Assembly: GCF_004682045.1 (NCBI RefSeq)
Contig: NZ_QUZT01000004.1
Coordinates: 107,415-171,414, forward strand
Direction of reading: 5' to 3'
From: Pseudomonas nabeulensis
GTDB lineage: Bacteria; Pseudomonadota; Gammaproteobacteria; Pseudomonadales; Pseudomonadaceae
DNA: 64,000 bases
This document shows positions 15,899-26,105 of the stretch, piece after piece (positions within the stretch are counted from its first letter, which is position 1; each line of letters starts with the position of its first letter). A program made the position numbers and the translations under genes. The notes under the pieces are model-generated. The model did no database searches and was not told the DNA's origin. It saw nothing but the letters and a program-made list of their open reading frames with translations.

Positions 15899-18210
15899 TG
15901 CTTATCTACCCCAAAAGCCATTTCCAGCCTTATACCAATACCTGCGGCGGTTGGGGTTCGGCCAAGTCGGTAATGCAGATCCTGTGGCGCGAACAAGCGC
16001 TGGCCAAGGCGCCCGCCGCGCTGTTCAGACAGAACAAGCCCGACGGGTTTGCCTGCGTCAGTTGCGCCTGGGCCAAGCCCGGCCATCCCCATGCGCTGGA
16101 GTTCTGTGAGAACGGCGCCAAGGCCACCGCCTGGGAACTAACGTCCCTCAAGACAGACCCGGCGTTCTTTGCCGAGCACAGCCTCAGCGACCTGCGTACC
16201 TGGCCCGACTATGCGCTGGAGCAGCATGGCCGCCTGACCCACCCGCTACGCTACGACCCCGACACTGATCATTACCAGGAAACCTCCTGGGAAGAGGCCT
16301 ACCGTGAAATCGGCGCCCAACTCAAGGCCATGGACCCCGACAGCGTGGTGTTCTATGCCTCCGGGCGGGCGTCGCTGGAAACCTCGTTCATGTACCAGTT
16401 GTTCGCGCGCGCCTACGGCACCAACAACCTTCCCGACAGCTCCAACATGTGCCACGAGAGTACCTCGGTAGGGTTGCAGGAAAGCATCGGCGTGCCGGTG
16501 GGCACCGTGACCCTGGCAGACTTCGAGCACACCGATTGCCTGTTTTTCTTTGGCCAGAACGTTGGCAGCAATAGCCCGCGGATGCTGCATCAACTGCAGG
16601 ACGTGCGGCGACGCGATGTGCCCATCATCACCTTCAACCCCCTGCGCGAACGCGGCCTGGAGCGTTTCGTCAACCCGCAGTCCCCCACGGAAATGCTCAC
16701 GCCCGACTCGACCTTGATCAGCACCCAGTACCATCAAGTGGCAATCGGCGGTGATACGGCAGCGATCACCGGTATCGCCAAGGCGTTGCTGGAAATGGAT
16801 GACCTCGCCACCGAACAAGGCAGCCCGGCCGTACTCGATCATGACTTCATCGCCCGCCATACCGAAGGCTTCGAAACCTTCACCACCTACGTGCGTGGTT
16901 GTACCTGGGCTCACCTCGAGCACCAGAGCGGGCTGACGCGCGGCGCACTGGAAGCCGCCGCGACCGTGTATGCCCACAGCCAAAGCGTGATGTTCGTCTA
17001 CGGCATGGGGCTGACCCAGCATCGACACGGCGTGGCCAACGTGCAGATGCTGGTCAACCTGATGCTGCTGCGCGGCAATATCGGCAAGGCCGGCGCCGGG
17101 ATCTGCCCGGTGCGCGGCCACTCCAATGTGCAAGGCCAGCGCACGGTGGGCATTACCGAAGACCCGAAAAAAGTGCCGACGGAGTTGATCGAACAGCACT
17201 TCGGCTTCAAGGTGCCGGAGAAAATGGGCGTGTGTACGGTGGATGCGTGCGAAGGGATTCTCAGCGGCCAGGTGCGCGGTTTTGTCGGCCTGGGCGGCAA
17301 CTTTCTGCGGGCAATTCCGGACACCTCGCGCATGGAGCCCGCCTGGCAAGGGTTGCACCTGAACGTACAGGTCGCCACCAAGCTCAACCGCACGCACTTG
17401 CTGCCTGCGCGTCACCAGTGGCTGCTGCCATGCCTGGGTCGCATCGAAATAGACCGGCAAAATGGCGTGGCGCAAACCTACACCACAGAAGACAGCACCG
17501 GCTGCATCCACAGCTGGCGTGGCAGCAGCGAGCCGGTCGGCCCTCATGTGCGCGCCGAAGCCAGCATCGTCGCCGGGCTGGCCATGGCAACCCTCTCCCA
17601 TCCCTGCAACATCGATTGGCAGGCCTGGAGCACCGACTACGCCAAGGTCCGCACGGCCATCGGGCAGATCTACCCGCAGATATTCCACGACATGGAAAGC
17701 CGTATGACCGAGCCTGGCGGCTTCCATCGCCCGATTGCCGCCGCGCACCGCAAGTGGTTGACCCCGAGCGGCAAGGCGCAGTTCGTCAAGCCCGTGACCC
17801 TGGCCGAAGATGACGACGTGAACCTTGCGCAACCGGCACGGGATGTCCTGCAACTGATGACGCTGCGCAGCAACGATCAGTTCAACACCACCATTTACGG
17901 TTATGACGATCGCTTTCGCGGGGTCAGCGGCACGCGCGAGGTGATTTTCATGCACTGCAACGACATCGTGCGCCTGGGCTTCACGCCCGGCGCGCAGGTG
18001 ATGTTGACCACTGCCATCGAACCGGAGGTCAAGCGCCAGGTCGGGCCATTCGAAATCATCGCCTACGACATTCCCGAAGGCTGCGCCGCCGCGTATTACC
18101 CCGAATGCAACCCGCTGGTGCCGCTCTGGCACCACGCTGAACGCAGCAAGGTGCCTGCCGCCAAATCGGTGCCGGTGCGGCTCAGCGCGTCGCCGACTCA
18201 CCCAGGATGA
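15898..18210 (+). CDS. FdhF/YdeP-family molybdopterin oxidoreductase
   Basis: A 770-residue molybdopterin-binding oxidoreductase of the FdhF/YdeP type. The start follows GGGAG by 7 nt. N-terminal features typical of the family are CGGWGSAKSV, PDGFACVSCAW and FCENGAKATAWE. The Mo-bis-MGD domains follow, with FYASGRASLETSF, NNLPDSSNMCHESTSVGLQ, MLRGN-like LMLLRGNIGKAGAG and CPVRGHSNVQG. The usual N-terminal 4Fe-4S four-Cys motif of true formate dehydrogenases is not evident. E. coli YdeP is tied to acid resistance; substrate and electron acceptor here are unknown. Its 3' end overlaps the convergent oxidase operon by 29 bp. Confidence 0.85.
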   Translation: MLIYPKSHFQPYTNTCGGWGSAKSVMQILWREQALAKAPAALFRQNKPDGFACVSCAWAKPGHPHALEFCENGAKATAWELTSLKTDPAFFAEHSLSDLRTWPDYALEQHGRLTHPLRYDPDTDHYQETSWEEAYREIGAQLKAMDPDSVVFYASGRASLETSFMYQLFARAYGTNNLPDSSNMCHESTSVGLQESIGVPVGTVTLADFEHTDCLFFFGQNVGSNSPRMLHQLQDVRRRDVPIITFNPLRERGLERFVNPQSPTEMLTPDSTLISTQYHQVAIGGDTAAITGIAKALLEMDDLATEQGSPAVLDHDFIARHTEGFETFTTYVRGCTWAHLEHQSGLTRGALEAAATVYAHSQSVMFVYGMGLTQHRHGVANVQMLVNLMLLRGNIGKAGAGICPVRGHSNVQGQRTVGITEDPKKVPTELIEQHFGFKVPEKMGVCTVDACEGILSGQVRGFVGLGGNFLRAIPDTSRMEPAWQGLHLNVQVATKLNRTHLLPARHQWLLPCLGRIEIDRQNGVAQTYTTEDSTGCIHSWRGSSEPVGPHVRAEASIVAGLAMATLSHPCNIDWQAWSTDYAKVRTAIGQIYPQIFHDMESRMTEPGGFHRPIAAAHRKWLTPSGKAQFVKPVTLAEDDDVNLAQPARDVLQLMTLRSNDQFNTTIYGYDDRFRGVSGTREVIFMHCNDIVRLGFTPGAQVMLTTAIEPEVKRQVGPFEIIAYDIPEGCAAAYYPECNPLVPLWHHAERSKVPAAKSVPVRLSASPTHPG

Positions 18211-18436
18211 ACACCACCATTACCAGCAACCACAGCAGGTACACCCATCCAAACAGGCGTACCCAGCCGCGGTGCCGGTAAAGCCCTAAATAGAACAGCA
18301 ACAACAGCAGGAACTGGCCGACGGCGGCGAGCATGATCACGCCGCCCAACCCGGGCTGATAGCGAACGCACAATATTTGCACGGCCAGCAACAGCAGCAG
18401 CGCCCCATAGACTTTCAACGCGCCCGCCATGCTCAT
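18182..18436 (-). CDS. Cytochrome oxidase subunit IV-like small membrane protein
   Basis: An 84-residue protein with two to three hydrophobic segments (ALLLLLAVQILCV; VIMLAAVGQFLLLLLFYLGL; WVYLLWLLVMVVFIL). It is the last gene of the oxidase operon, starting 2 bp after the subunit III stop. Size and position match the small subunit IV of caa3-type oxidases (CaaD/CoxD-like), which stabilises the complex in the inner membrane. Sequence alone would not prove it; context does most of the work. Confidence 0.7.
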   Translation of the reverse strand: MSMAGALKVYGALLLLLAVQILCVRYQPGLGGVIMLAAVGQFLLLLLFYLGLYRHRGWVRLFGWVYLLWLLVMVVFILGESATR

Positions 18437-18437
18437 C

Positions 18438-19064
18438 TCAACGTCCCACCAGGTAGAGAGTGGGAAACAACAGGATCCAGATCCCGTCCACCAGGTGCCA
18501 ATACAGGCTGATCATTTCCAGGCGCATCGCGCCCTGATGAGGCGTCAACCGGTCGCGCTTCAACGCGCTGTACAGCCACAGGGCCAGGCCGACGGCGATC
18601 AACACATGCAACCCGTGCAGCGCCGTGGCGATGAAGTACAGGTTCATGAACAGCTGCGCCGACGGCGCCTGCCAGGTTGAGTGATCGGTAAAGCCGGGCA
18701 GCACGCCTTCGTGGATCTCCAGGCCGTATTCAACACCCTTGCAGCCCAGGAACAACACGCCCAATACGGCCGCACCCAGCAGACACCGGCGCACCCGGCG
18801 TGGCTCGCTGGCGGCCAGGGTCATCAACAAGCTGCTGGTCAACAACAGGACTGTATTGCCCGTCGCCAACAGGTAATGCAGGCCCGCCACGGCCTCCGCC
18901 ACCCCGTCCGGATGACGCAGCCGAAAGAACCACGCCACCATGATCAGGCTGCCGAACATCATCGCTTCGCTGGCCAGGAACAGCCACATGCCCAGACGGG
19001 CGGCCTCGCGTTGCTGGGCCCAGGCCACGAACGGTTCGGCGGGCCTCTCGTCAGAGCGGATCAC
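18438..19064 (-). CDS. caa3-type cytochrome c oxidase subunit III
   Basis: A 208-residue protein with five transmembrane segments. Family motifs include [18 protein letters not shown] near the N-terminus and [20 protein letters not shown] in the later helices, with [17 protein letters not shown] at the C-terminus. It supports proton uptake stability in heme-copper oxidases. The start overlaps the end of the subunit I gene by 14 bp, consistent with a single polycistron. Confidence 0.85.
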   Translation of the reverse strand: MIRSDERPAEPFVAWAQQREAARLGMWLFLASEAMMFGSLIMVAWFFRLRHPDGVAEAVAGLHYLLATGNTVLLLTSSLLMTLAASEPRRVRRCLLGAAVLGVLFLGCKGVEYGLEIHEGVLPGFTDHSTWQAPSAQLFMNLYFIATALHGLHVLIAVGLALWLYSALKRDRLTPHQGAMRLEMISLYWHLVDGIWILLFPTLYLVGR

Positions 19065-20649
19065 GGCGGGCCCCAGGGGAATAATCGTAGGCCTCGAAAT
19101 CCACCGTCACCGGCGCTTCGAAGTTGTGCAGCGGCGGCGGCGAAGCCACGCGCCACTCCAGCCCGGCCGCCTCCCAGGGATTGATCGGTGCCCGCTCGCC
19201 CCAGCGCAGGGAGCCGAGCAGGTAGAAAAACGGCAACACGTAGGCCAACGCCAAGATCGATGCGCCGGCCGACGACATCACGTTGAGGAACTGAAAATCC
19301 GGATCGTAACTGTGATAGCGACGCGGCATGCCCAGGTAACCCAGGAGAAACTGCGGGAAAAACGTGAGGTTGAAGCCGCAGAAAATCAGGATCGCGGTGA
19401 TCTTGCCCCACAGTTGCGAGTAAAGCCGGCCGGTCATTTTCGGCCACCAGAAATGCAAGGCCCCGAAATACCCGGCCACGGCGGCGCCGACCATGATGTA
19501 GTGGAAGTGCGCGACCACAAAATAGGTGTCATGGGCATGCAGGTCGGCGGCCAGTAGCGCAAGGAACAGTCCGGTGACGCCACCGACGATGAACAGCCCG
19601 ATAAAGGTCAACGCAAACAGAAACGGCGCATGCAGGGTCAAGTCGCTTTTGTACAGCGTGGCACTCCAGTTATAGGCCTTGATCGCCGACGGAATCGCCA
19701 CCAGAAAACTCAGCAATGAGAACACCAGGCTGGCATACATCGACTGCCCGGCAACAAACATGTGATGACCCCACACCAGAAAACCGATCACCGCAATCGC
19801 CACGCTGGACCAGGCGACAAAGCGGTAGCCGAAGATGCGCTTGTGCCCCGCCGCCGTGATCAACTCGCTCACCACGCCCATGGCCGGCAGAATCATGATG
19901 TACACTGCCGGGTGGCTGTAGAACCAGAACAGATGCTGGAACAGCAGCGGGTCGCCGCCCAATTTAGGGTCGAACACACCGATGTTGAACAAGTGTTCGG
20001 CGGCCACCAGCACCAAAGTGATCGCCAGCACGGGCGTGGCCAGCACCAGAATGATCGAGGTGGCGTACATCGACCAGATGAACAGCGGCAAGCGCATCCA
20101 CGTCATGCCCGGCGCGCGCAGGGTATGCACGGTGGCGATGATATTGACGCCGGTGAAGATCGACGAAAACCCGGCAATGAATATGCCGCAGATCACCGCC
20201 ACCACATGGCCATTGCTGAACATCGTCGACAACGGCGTGTAGAAGGTCCAGCCGGTGTCCACCCCGCCGAACAGCAGCGCCAGCAAGGTGAACAGGCCGC
20301 CACCCAGCAGCAAGTACCAACTGAACAGGTTCAGGCGCGGAAAGGCCATGTCTTTGGCGCCGATCATGATCGGCACCAGGAAATTACCGAACACGCTCGG
20401 AATCGACGGAATCAGGAAAAACCACACCATGATCACCCCATGCAGGGTAAACGCGCGGTTGTAGCCATCGGCGGTGAGCAAATCCCCTTCCGGCGTGACC
20501 AGTTCAATGCGGATCAGGCTCGCCGCCAGCCCCCCGGCAAAGAAAAAGAAGGTCACGGTGAGCATGTACAGCACCGCAATACGTTTGTGATCGCGGGTCA
20601 GCAACCATGACCGCAGGCCCTGTGCATGCAAATAGCTGGGTTGGCTCAT
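19051..20649 (-). CDS. caa3-type cytochrome c oxidase subunit I, A2 class
   Basis: A 532-residue, 12-helix heme-copper oxidase catalytic subunit that reduces O2 to water and pumps protons across the inner membrane. Visible ligands are an early HGVIMVW histidine (low-spin heme), YSHPAVY (CuB His and cross-linked Tyr), WGHHMFV (CuB His pair) and [10 protein letters not shown] (heme ligands). The YSHPxVY wording in place of GHPEVY places it in the A2 group, which lacks the D-channel glutamate, as in Rhodothermus and Thermus caa3. The start overlaps the subunit II stop as ATGA. Confidence 0.92.
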   Translation of the reverse strand: MSQPSYLHAQGLRSWLLTRDHKRIAVLYMLTVTFFFFAGGLAASLIRIELVTPEGDLLTADGYNRAFTLHGVIMVWFFLIPSIPSVFGNFLVPIMIGAKDMAFPRLNLFSWYLLLGGGLFTLLALLFGGVDTGWTFYTPLSTMFSNGHVVAVICGIFIAGFSSIFTGVNIIATVHTLRAPGMTWMRLPLFIWSMYATSIILVLATPVLAITLVLVAAEHLFNIGVFDPKLGGDPLLFQHLFWFYSHPAVYIMILPAMGVVSELITAAGHKRIFGYRFVAWSSVAIAVIGFLVWGHHMFVAGQSMYASLVFSLLSFLVAIPSAIKAYNWSATLYKSDLTLHAPFLFALTFIGLFIVGGVTGLFLALLAADLHAHDTYFVVAHFHYIMVGAAVAGYFGALHFWWPKMTGRLYSQLWGKITAILIFCGFNLTFFPQFLLGYLGMPRRYHSYDPDFQFLNVMSSAGASILALAYVLPFFYLLGSLRWGERAPINPWEAAGLEWRVASPPPLHNFEAPVTVDFEAYDYSPGARRDPL

Positions 20650-21578
20650 TGATGTTTCTCCGCAAGTTCGCGCAGGTAAGCGACAAGCCGCTGCACGGCC
20701 TCTTCATCCAACAGATTGCTGTAGGTCGGCATGATCGGCAGGTAGCCGGCTACCAACTGTTTTTGCGGCAACAGGATGCTGTCGCGCAGGTAGGCTTCAT
20801 CCGCTTTTACCTGGCTGCCGTCGGCCAGTTGCACCGAACGGTTGAACACCCCGGCCAGCGGCGGCGCGTTGCCTGAGTCGTGGCAACTGGCGCAACCGTA
20901 TTGGCGATACAGGGTCTCGCCCTGACGGGCAAGGTCGGCGCTGCTGCCGTTGTCTGCCAGCCAGTGCTCGTAATCGGCGGGGTTGAGCACCACCAGGCGC
21001 GCCAGCATTGCCGCGTGGTCGGTGCCGCAGTATTCGGCGCAATACACCCCGTAGGTGCCGCTGTGTTCGGCCTGGAACCACAACATGCTGTAGCGCCCCG
21101 GCAATACGTCTTGCTTGATACGCAGGCTGGGGAAAAACAGGCTGTGGATCACGTCTTCGGAAATCATGGTCAACTTCACCGGGCGCCGGGCCGGGACATG
21201 CAGGGTGTTGATCTCCCGCTGGCCGCCCTGGTGCTGGAATTTCCACATCCATTGGCGCGCGGTGACCTGCACTTCCAGCGCATCCTCCGGCGGCGTGCGG
21301 GCGATGAAAAACAGCCGCGCCGACAACAGGAAGACCACCAGCGAACCTATGAACGGCAAGATGATCCAGGCCAGCTCGATAGGCAGATTACTTTGCGGGC
21401 GATGGTCGCGGTCGGCGGGACGGCCGCGCCGATAGCGCCAGATAAACACCCACAGCGCGACGAACACCGGCACCACGAACAGCGCCATCATGGCGGTGAA
21501 GCCGATCACCAGCCAGTCGACCGATACCGCGTAATCCGAGGCTTGCGCCGGCCACAGGCGCAGAAAATGTTCGTTCAT
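20646..21578 (-). CDS. caa3-type cytochrome c oxidase subunit II with fused cytochrome c
   Basis: A 310-residue subunit II. Two N-terminal membrane helices ([40 protein letters not shown]) are followed by the CuA domain with [12 protein letters not shown] (Cys, Glu, Cys, His, Met ligands). A fused C-terminal mono-heme cytochrome c domain carries CASCH and the axial Met in [10 protein letters not shown]. This architecture defines caa3 oxidases and lets the complex take electrons directly. I start at 21578 with GGGAGGCG before the ATG, giving ATGA overlap with the SCO gene upstream. Confidence 0.92.
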   Translation of the reverse strand: MNEHFLRLWPAQASDYAVSVDWLVIGFTAMMALFVVPVFVALWVFIWRYRRGRPADRDHRPQSNLPIELAWIILPFIGSLVVFLLSARLFFIARTPPEDALEVQVTARQWMWKFQHQGGQREINTLHVPARRPVKLTMISEDVIHSLFFPSLRIKQDVLPGRYSMLWFQAEHSGTYGVYCAEYCGTDHAAMLARLVVLNPADYEHWLADNGSSADLARQGETLYRQYGCASCHDSGNAPPLAGVFNRSVQLADGSQVKADEAYLRDSILLPQKQLVAGYLPIMPTYSNLLDEEAVQRLVAYLRELAEKHQ

Positions 21579-22375
21579 CGCGCCTCCCGACGTTCGCGCC
21601 GCACCGCCCGCAAAATCAGCAGGCCGAGCACCAGCACCGTCGACACACCTGCCACTTGCAGCAGCAAAATGATCCGGCTGCTGTAGGTGCCGCTCTGCGG
21701 GTCGTAGTGGTAGCACAGCAATAACAGTTGTTCCTTGATGGCCCCCAACTTGCCCTGCCCGGCCTCGGTCAATGCCAGGCGCAGGTCGCTGGGCTGATAG
21801 CCCAGGCCGTAGAGCCAGCGCGACAGGCGCCCGTCACCCGTTACCACCGCGACTGCCGAGCTGTGGGCGTATTGCTGCTGTTGCGGGTCGAAGCGATAGC
21901 CGAAGCCGATCGAGTCCGCCAAGGCCTGGCTGGCCGACGCATCGCCAGTCAGCAGGTGCACGCCAGGTTCGTCAGCCAGCGCTGGCCAATGCTGGCTGAG
22001 CTTGGCCAGCTCTTCCCGGGCGGCGCCCACGTCTTCGCGGGGGTCGAAACTGAAGGCGATCACCTGGAAGTCACGGCCCAGGCGATAAGGCTGGTTGGCC
22101 AGTTGGCTGAACAGGGTCGAGAGCGCCGCCCCGCAGACGTTCGGGCAACGGTAGTACAACGGCACCAGCAATGTGGGCTGGCCGTTGAGCAGCTCGCCCA
22201 GACGCACGGAGCGGCCCTGTTGGTCGGTGAAGCGACTGTCGAGCGCCAAGGAACGGCCGACGTGTGCCGTGTCGATTCCGGCGGCGGTAAAGGGGTCGAA
22301 TGGCTGCGCGGCGCCCGCTTGCGGCAGCCAACAGCACACCAGTGCGACGACCAGCAGCAGGCGCTCAATGCTCAT
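21575..22375 (-). CDS. SCO1/SenC-family copper chaperone
   Basis: A 266-residue protein with an N-terminal signal or anchor (LLLVVALVCCWLPQAGA) and a thioredoxin-like fold. The copper site is visible: CPNVC (CxxxC) in YYRCPNVCGAALSTL and a later conserved His in YAHSSAVAVV. A C-terminal membrane helix (VAGVSTVLVLGLLILRAV) is an extra feature. It would deliver copper to the CuA centre of subunit II, which is encoded immediately downstream with ATGA overlap. Its start overlaps the preceding small gene by 11 bp. Confidence 0.87.
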   Translation of the reverse strand: MSIERLLLVVALVCCWLPQAGAAQPFDPFTAAGIDTAHVGRSLALDSRFTDQQGRSVRLGELLNGQPTLLVPLYYRCPNVCGAALSTLFSQLANQPYRLGRDFQVIAFSFDPREDVGAAREELAKLSQHWPALADEPGVHLLTGDASASQALADSIGFGYRFDPQQQQYAHSSAVAVVTGDGRLSRWLYGLGYQPSDLRLALTEAGQGKLGAIKEQLLLLCYHYDPQSGTYSSRIILLLQVAGVSTVLVLGLLILRAVRRERREAR

Positions 22376-22715
22376 CAGGCCATCCTCGCTCCAGCAGCAA
22401 TTGCCGGGCCTGTGCCAAGGGCAGGTGCACGATGTGATGCTCACGGTCGACCCAGCCATAACTGTCCAGGTGCAGACGCTGGCGGGCCAGTTGCCGCTCA
22501 CCCTCCTGCCGGGGATCAGCTTGTAGACGCGGCTCAGGCGGCAATAGGCGCTGGCGTTCCAGTGTGCTCATCGGCGGTTGTTGCACCTGTTGACGGTATC
22601 CGCTCAACAACCAGGCCACGCCGCCCAGGCTCAGGGCTATGGCCACACCCAACAGCACCATTACCCGGGCGGCTTTTTTACCGTCAAAATCGTTGGCTTG
22701 GTATTCAGCGGTCAT
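22365..22715 (-). CDS. Small single-pass protein of the ACIII/oxidase operon
   Basis: A 116-residue protein with one membrane helix (VMVLLGVAIALSLGGVAWLL) and a hydrophilic C-terminal part. The ending LHLDSYGWVDREHHIVHLPL resembles a conserved short protein often found in alternative complex III and caa3 operons, where a SYGWVD motif precedes an amphipathic segment. It overlaps both neighbouring genes, so it is surely in the operon. It may be an assembly factor or small subunit. Confidence 0.65.
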   Translation of the reverse strand: MTAEYQANDFDGKKAARVMVLLGVAIALSLGGVAWLLSGYRQQVQQPPMSTLERQRLLPPEPRLQADPRQEGERQLARQRLHLDSYGWVDREHHIVHLPLAQARQLLLERGWPDEH

Positions 22716-23697
22716 GACGCCTCCTTTGCCACTGCCGCCGCCACACGGCAAACAAGCCCGCGGCATACACCCCCTGGCACAGCACCGCGGTGAGGAGCAT
22801 GCCAAGGGTCGCGTCGGGAAAAATCGACGGCAGGCTGATCCACATCGACTCGACAACCCCCAACAACAGGATCGCCCCACAGCCCCACGTCAACACATTC
22901 ATTCGCCCGCCCCATGGCGACGCGAGCATCACCAGGCACACCAGTTGCCCGGCGATCACCAGCGCCGTCAGTGCGCCCCACGCACCCGTCTCGCGCACGC
23001 GGTACCAGGCTGTTTCATGTGCCAGGTTCACCGACCAGATAATCAGGTACTGCATGAACTGCACGTAGATCCAGAACGCCAAGGCGCTTACCAGCAGACC
23101 GCGCAACAGCACACACTGGCGTGCGGGCAGCAGCACCACGTTCCAGCACAAGACACACAACCCGGCAAAGGCCAGGCCGTCGAGCAGTTGCCGGGCGATC
23201 AACAACAGGCCGAACACGCTGGAGACAAACCCCGCCTGCAACGACATGAGCCAGTCCACGGCGGCCAGGCTCGCCACCAGAGCGTACAGGATCAGCCCCG
23301 CCGCACTGCGCTTGCCCACCCAGCCGTGCACCACCCAGGCAAGCCCGCCGTACACCAGAGTGCGTAGCACAAAAAACCACGGCGATAACCACAGGCCACG
23401 AAAGCCCGGGGCCGCCTGATCGAACCAGGGGTACACCCAGGGCATCGTGACGAGCACCGGCAACAGCATCGGGATGATCAGCAACACGGCGCTTGCACCC
23501 AAGCGACTGCCGGGATCCAGCAAAGGCTGCCAGCGACCGCTGACCAGAGGCGTCAGCAACGCAAGCAGCAGGCAACCCAGCGCGATATTGCTGCCATTGA
23601 CCGCTGCCGCCAGGGTGCCCGCACCGACCCAGGCAGGCTGCCATACGCCGAGCACGGCAAGGCCGATGGCGGCAGCCAGCAACCACCACCGGCTCAT
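22705..23697 (-). CDS. actF: Alternative complex III subunit ActF
   Basis: A 330-residue multi-pass protein with about ten hydrophobic segments and very few charged residues. It sits in the ActF position between ActE and the oxidase genes. ActF is a reduced NrfD-like integral membrane subunit of quinol:cytochrome c oxidoreductase. The VDWLMSLQ and MTMPWVYPWFD-type surroundings (here MPWVYPWFDQAAPGF) are consistent with the family. The start overlaps the ActE stop as ATGA. Assignment depends on gene order plus topology. Confidence 0.82.
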   Translation of the reverse strand: MSRWWLLAAAIGLAVLGVWQPAWVGAGTLAAAVNGSNIALGCLLLALLTPLVSGRWQPLLDPGSRLGASAVLLIIPMLLPVLVTMPWVYPWFDQAAPGFRGLWLSPWFFVLRTLVYGGLAWVVHGWVGKRSAAGLILYALVASLAAVDWLMSLQAGFVSSVFGLLLIARQLLDGLAFAGLCVLCWNVVLLPARQCVLLRGLLVSALAFWIYVQFMQYLIIWSVNLAHETAWYRVRETGAWGALTALVIAGQLVCLVMLASPWGGRMNVLTWGCGAILLLGVVESMWISLPSIFPDATLGMLLTAVLCQGVYAAGLFAVWRRQWQRRRHDR

Positions 23698-24227
23698 TGG
23701 CCGGACTCCTCGAAGGCCTGGCGCACAGTCGGCGGCAGCGTTTGCAGGTCGGCGTGCTGGCTCAACTGCAGCACACGCAAGTGGGCGACAATCGCCCAGC
23801 GCTCATCGGGCTGAATGCGCGACGCGTAGCCGTACATCAAGCCTCGCCCGTCGGCAATCACCTGCATCAATTGGTCATCGGAGGCGTTCAGCAACCGCGG
23901 TTCGATAAACGACGGCGGCGCCGGAAAACCACGACCCACCACCAGCCCATCGCCGAGCCCGCCCAGGCCATGGCACGGCGTGCAGAATGTTTGATAGCCC
24001 GCCTCGCCACGTGCCAGCAAGTCCGCACTCAGGGCCGGCCGTTGGCGCGCCAGCGCTTCACGTTGCAGTTGCCCGCGCGCCACACTGCCGGCGGGAGGCT
24101 GGCGACTGCTGAGGCCATTGCCAAACAACGCGCCGGCGCGTTGTTCAAGCACCTTGGCCTGGCGTGACATGTCATCGCAGCCGCTGCACAGCAGCACCAG
24201 GCTCAATGCCCATGGCCAGGCATTCAT
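23694..24227 (-). CDS. actE: Alternative complex III mono-heme cytochrome c lipoprotein ActE
   Basis: A 177-residue exported lipoprotein: a signal peptide ending in CSGC (lipidated Cys at about residue 17) and a single heme c site, CTPCH, in TFCTPCHGLGGLGDGLVV. A later Met (LMYGYASRIQPDERW) is a likely axial ligand. ActE passes electrons from the complex to the oxidase. It overlaps ActD and ActF by 4 bp each as ATGA, marking a tightly coupled operon. Confidence 0.87.
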   Translation of the reverse strand: MNAWPWALSLVLLCSGCDDMSRQAKVLEQRAGALFGNGLSSRQPPAGSVARGQLQREALARQRPALSADLLARGEAGYQTFCTPCHGLGGLGDGLVVGRGFPAPPSFIEPRLLNASDDQLMQVIADGRGLMYGYASRIQPDERWAIVAHLRVLQLSQHADLQTLPPTVRQAFEESGQ

Positions 24228-24748
24228 GGCGCCACTTCCTGCACGCTCTGCGCGCGTTCGGCCAGCCAGGCGTGGGTCTGGTGCGCGTCGAACAACGGAT
24301 CGCGCGCATCGATAAACAAGAAGAACCCATCGTCGCTGGCCGCTTCAAACCCCTCGACGCCGAACAACGGATGATGCAAGCGCGGCAGGCGACTGCACAG
24401 CAATAACGTCAACACCGCCGCCGTTGCTGCAAACACTACGGCGAACAAAAACGTCACCACTGCGAATGAAGGCAATGCCACCAAGGGGCGCCCGCCGATG
24501 TTCAAGGGATACGCCCACACCGAACCGAGCTGCATCACCAGTGCCAGGACGACGCCCAGCCCGGCCCCCAGGCAGGCCATGCGCCCTACGCGCTTGGCGT
24601 CGACTGCCAGTACCGGCTCCAAGGCTTCCAGCGCAAACGGCGCGAAGGCATCCAGCCGCCGATAACCCAGGCCCCACGCGCACGCGGCGGCATCCACCAA
24701 GGGCTGTGGCGCCGGAAATCGCGCGAGCAAACCCAGGCACTCAGCCAT
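24224..24748 (-). CDS. actD: Alternative complex III subunit ActD (DUF3341)
   Basis: A 174-residue protein with two transmembrane segments (LGAGLGVVLALVMQLGSVWA; LPSFAVVTFLFAVVFAATAA) flanked by soluble parts. This fits the DUF3341 family, the ActD membrane subunit. Typical ActD elements seen are YPLNIGGRPLVALPSF between the helices and LPRLHHPLFGVEGFEAASDD after them. I start at 24748 (MAECLGLLARF), which overlaps the ActC stop by 8 bp; the upstream extension to 24916 is out of character. Confidence 0.85.
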   Translation of the reverse strand: MAECLGLLARFPAPQPLVDAAACAWGLGYRRLDAFAPFALEALEPVLAVDAKRVGRMACLGAGLGVVLALVMQLGSVWAYPLNIGGRPLVALPSFAVVTFLFAVVFAATAAVLTLLLCSRLPRLHHPLFGVEGFEAASDDGFFLFIDARDPLFDAHQTHAWLAERAQSVQEVAP

Positions 24749-26105
24749 CGCCGCGCTCCTGATGCAGCGCCTGCTTGACCTCGAACGCGGAGACCATCGG
24801 CACATAGCGCAGGAACAGGCTATAGGGCACCAGGAACACCCCGAAGCTGCCGATAAACAACGTCCAGTCCCACAGAGTCGGCGTGTAGGCGCCCCAGCTG
24901 GAAACCAGCAAGTCACGCGTCTGCGGCGGGATCAGCAGCATTAAACGCTCGGCCCACATCCCCACCAGTACGGCCAGCGCCACCAGTGCCAATCGCGACG
25001 GGCTTTGGCGCACGTTTCGCCACCAGAGCGCCTGAAGCACCCCGACATTGCAGACGATCGCCAACCAGAAACTCCAGGCATGCGCGCCGCTGATGCGCGC
25101 AAGCAATACCTCGACTTCATGGGCGTCGCCGCTATAGAACGGCATGAACAGATCGGCCAGATACCCGTAGGTAGTCAGCCAGCCGGTGGCCAGCAACAGA
25201 CGGCCGAGCATGTCCAGATGGCGTGGGGTAATCAGGCTTTGGATGCACAGCAGCCAGCGCACGGCAATCGCCAGCAGCGCCACCAGGGCGAACCCGGAAA
25301 ACACCGCCCCGGCCACAAAATAGGCGGGAAACAGGGTGGAATGCCAACCGCTCTGGGTGCCCATGGTCAGCAAAAACGAATAGCCACTCGACACCGCAAA
25401 CACCAGCGGTATCGCGAGGATCGCCAGCACCCGCGTGGTGCGCCGCCACAGCGCCCAATGCCGTTGCGACCCGCGCCAGCCGAGCGCCAGCAAGCCATAG
25501 ACCACCTGGCGAAACGGCGTCCTGGCCCGATCACGGGCGGTAGCAAAATCCGGAATGGCGCCCACCATCAGGAACAGCACCGACACCGTGAGGTACGACA
25601 GGATCGCAAACATATCCCAGGCCGTCGGGCTTTTGAATTGCGGCCACAGCCCCATTTCATTCGGGTAGGGCATGGTCCAGTAGAACAGCCAGGGACGACC
25701 CAGGTGCAGGATCGGGTACAGCGCGGCGCATATCACCGCCATCAGCGTCATCAGCTCGGCCAGCCGGTTGAGGGTATGGCGCCAGGGCCGCTCGATCAGC
25801 AACAGCAAGGCCGAGATAAAGGTGCCCGCGTGGCCGATCCCCAGCCACCAGATGTAGTTGAGGATGCCAAAGCCCCAATGCACCGGCTGATTATTGCCCC
25901 ACATGCCCACGCCGTTGCCCAACAGCACAGCGATCGAGCCCAGGTACATCAGCAACAACACCAGGCCGACACCGAACATCCAGCGCCAGGCAACCCGGCG
26001 CGGGAACTGCTGCAATGGCCCGAACACCTGCCGCGACACCTGCTGGTCGCTCAAATCCCTGGGCAGGAAATGCCCGGTGGCGTGCAGCAGCGGTTCAGCC
26101 TTCAT
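24741..26105 (-). CDS. actC: Alternative complex III NrfD-like membrane subunit ActC
   Basis: A 454-residue NrfD/PsrC-type integral membrane protein with about ten helices. Family landmarks are WGFGILNYIWWLGIGHAGTF, LHLGRPWLFYW and SPTAWDMFAILSYL. It probably holds the quinol-binding site, close to the Fe-S subunit ActB. I start at 26105 (MKAEPLLHATGHF), giving an 11-bp overlap with the ActB stop; the longer open frame from 26240 lies inside ActB. Confidence 0.9.
   Translation of the reverse strand: MKAEPLLHATGHFLPRDLSDQQVSRQVFGPLQQFPRRVAWRWMFGVGLVLLLMYLGSIAVLLGNGVGMWGNNQPVHWGFGILNYIWWLGIGHAGTFISALLLLIERPWRHTLNRLAELMTLMAVICAALYPILHLGRPWLFYWTMPYPNEMGLWPQFKSPTAWDMFAILSYLTVSVLFLMVGAIPDFATARDRARTPFRQVVYGLLALGWRGSQRHWALWRRTTRVLAILAIPLVFAVSSGYSFLLTMGTQSGWHSTLFPAYFVAGAVFSGFALVALLAIAVRWLLCIQSLITPRHLDMLGRLLLATGWLTTYGYLADLFMPFYSGDAHEVEVLLARISGAHAWSFWLAIVCNVGVLQALWWRNVRQSPSRLALVALAVLVGMWAERLMLLIPPQTRDLLVSSWGAYTPTLWDWTLFIGSFGVFLVPYSLFLRYVPMVSAFEVKQALHQERGDG

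Noticed and set aside
16246..18201. 651-residue minus-strand open frame
   Set aside because: It is antisense to the FdhF-like gene, has no family motifs and is a GC-rich shadow frame; the plus-strand protein has full family character.
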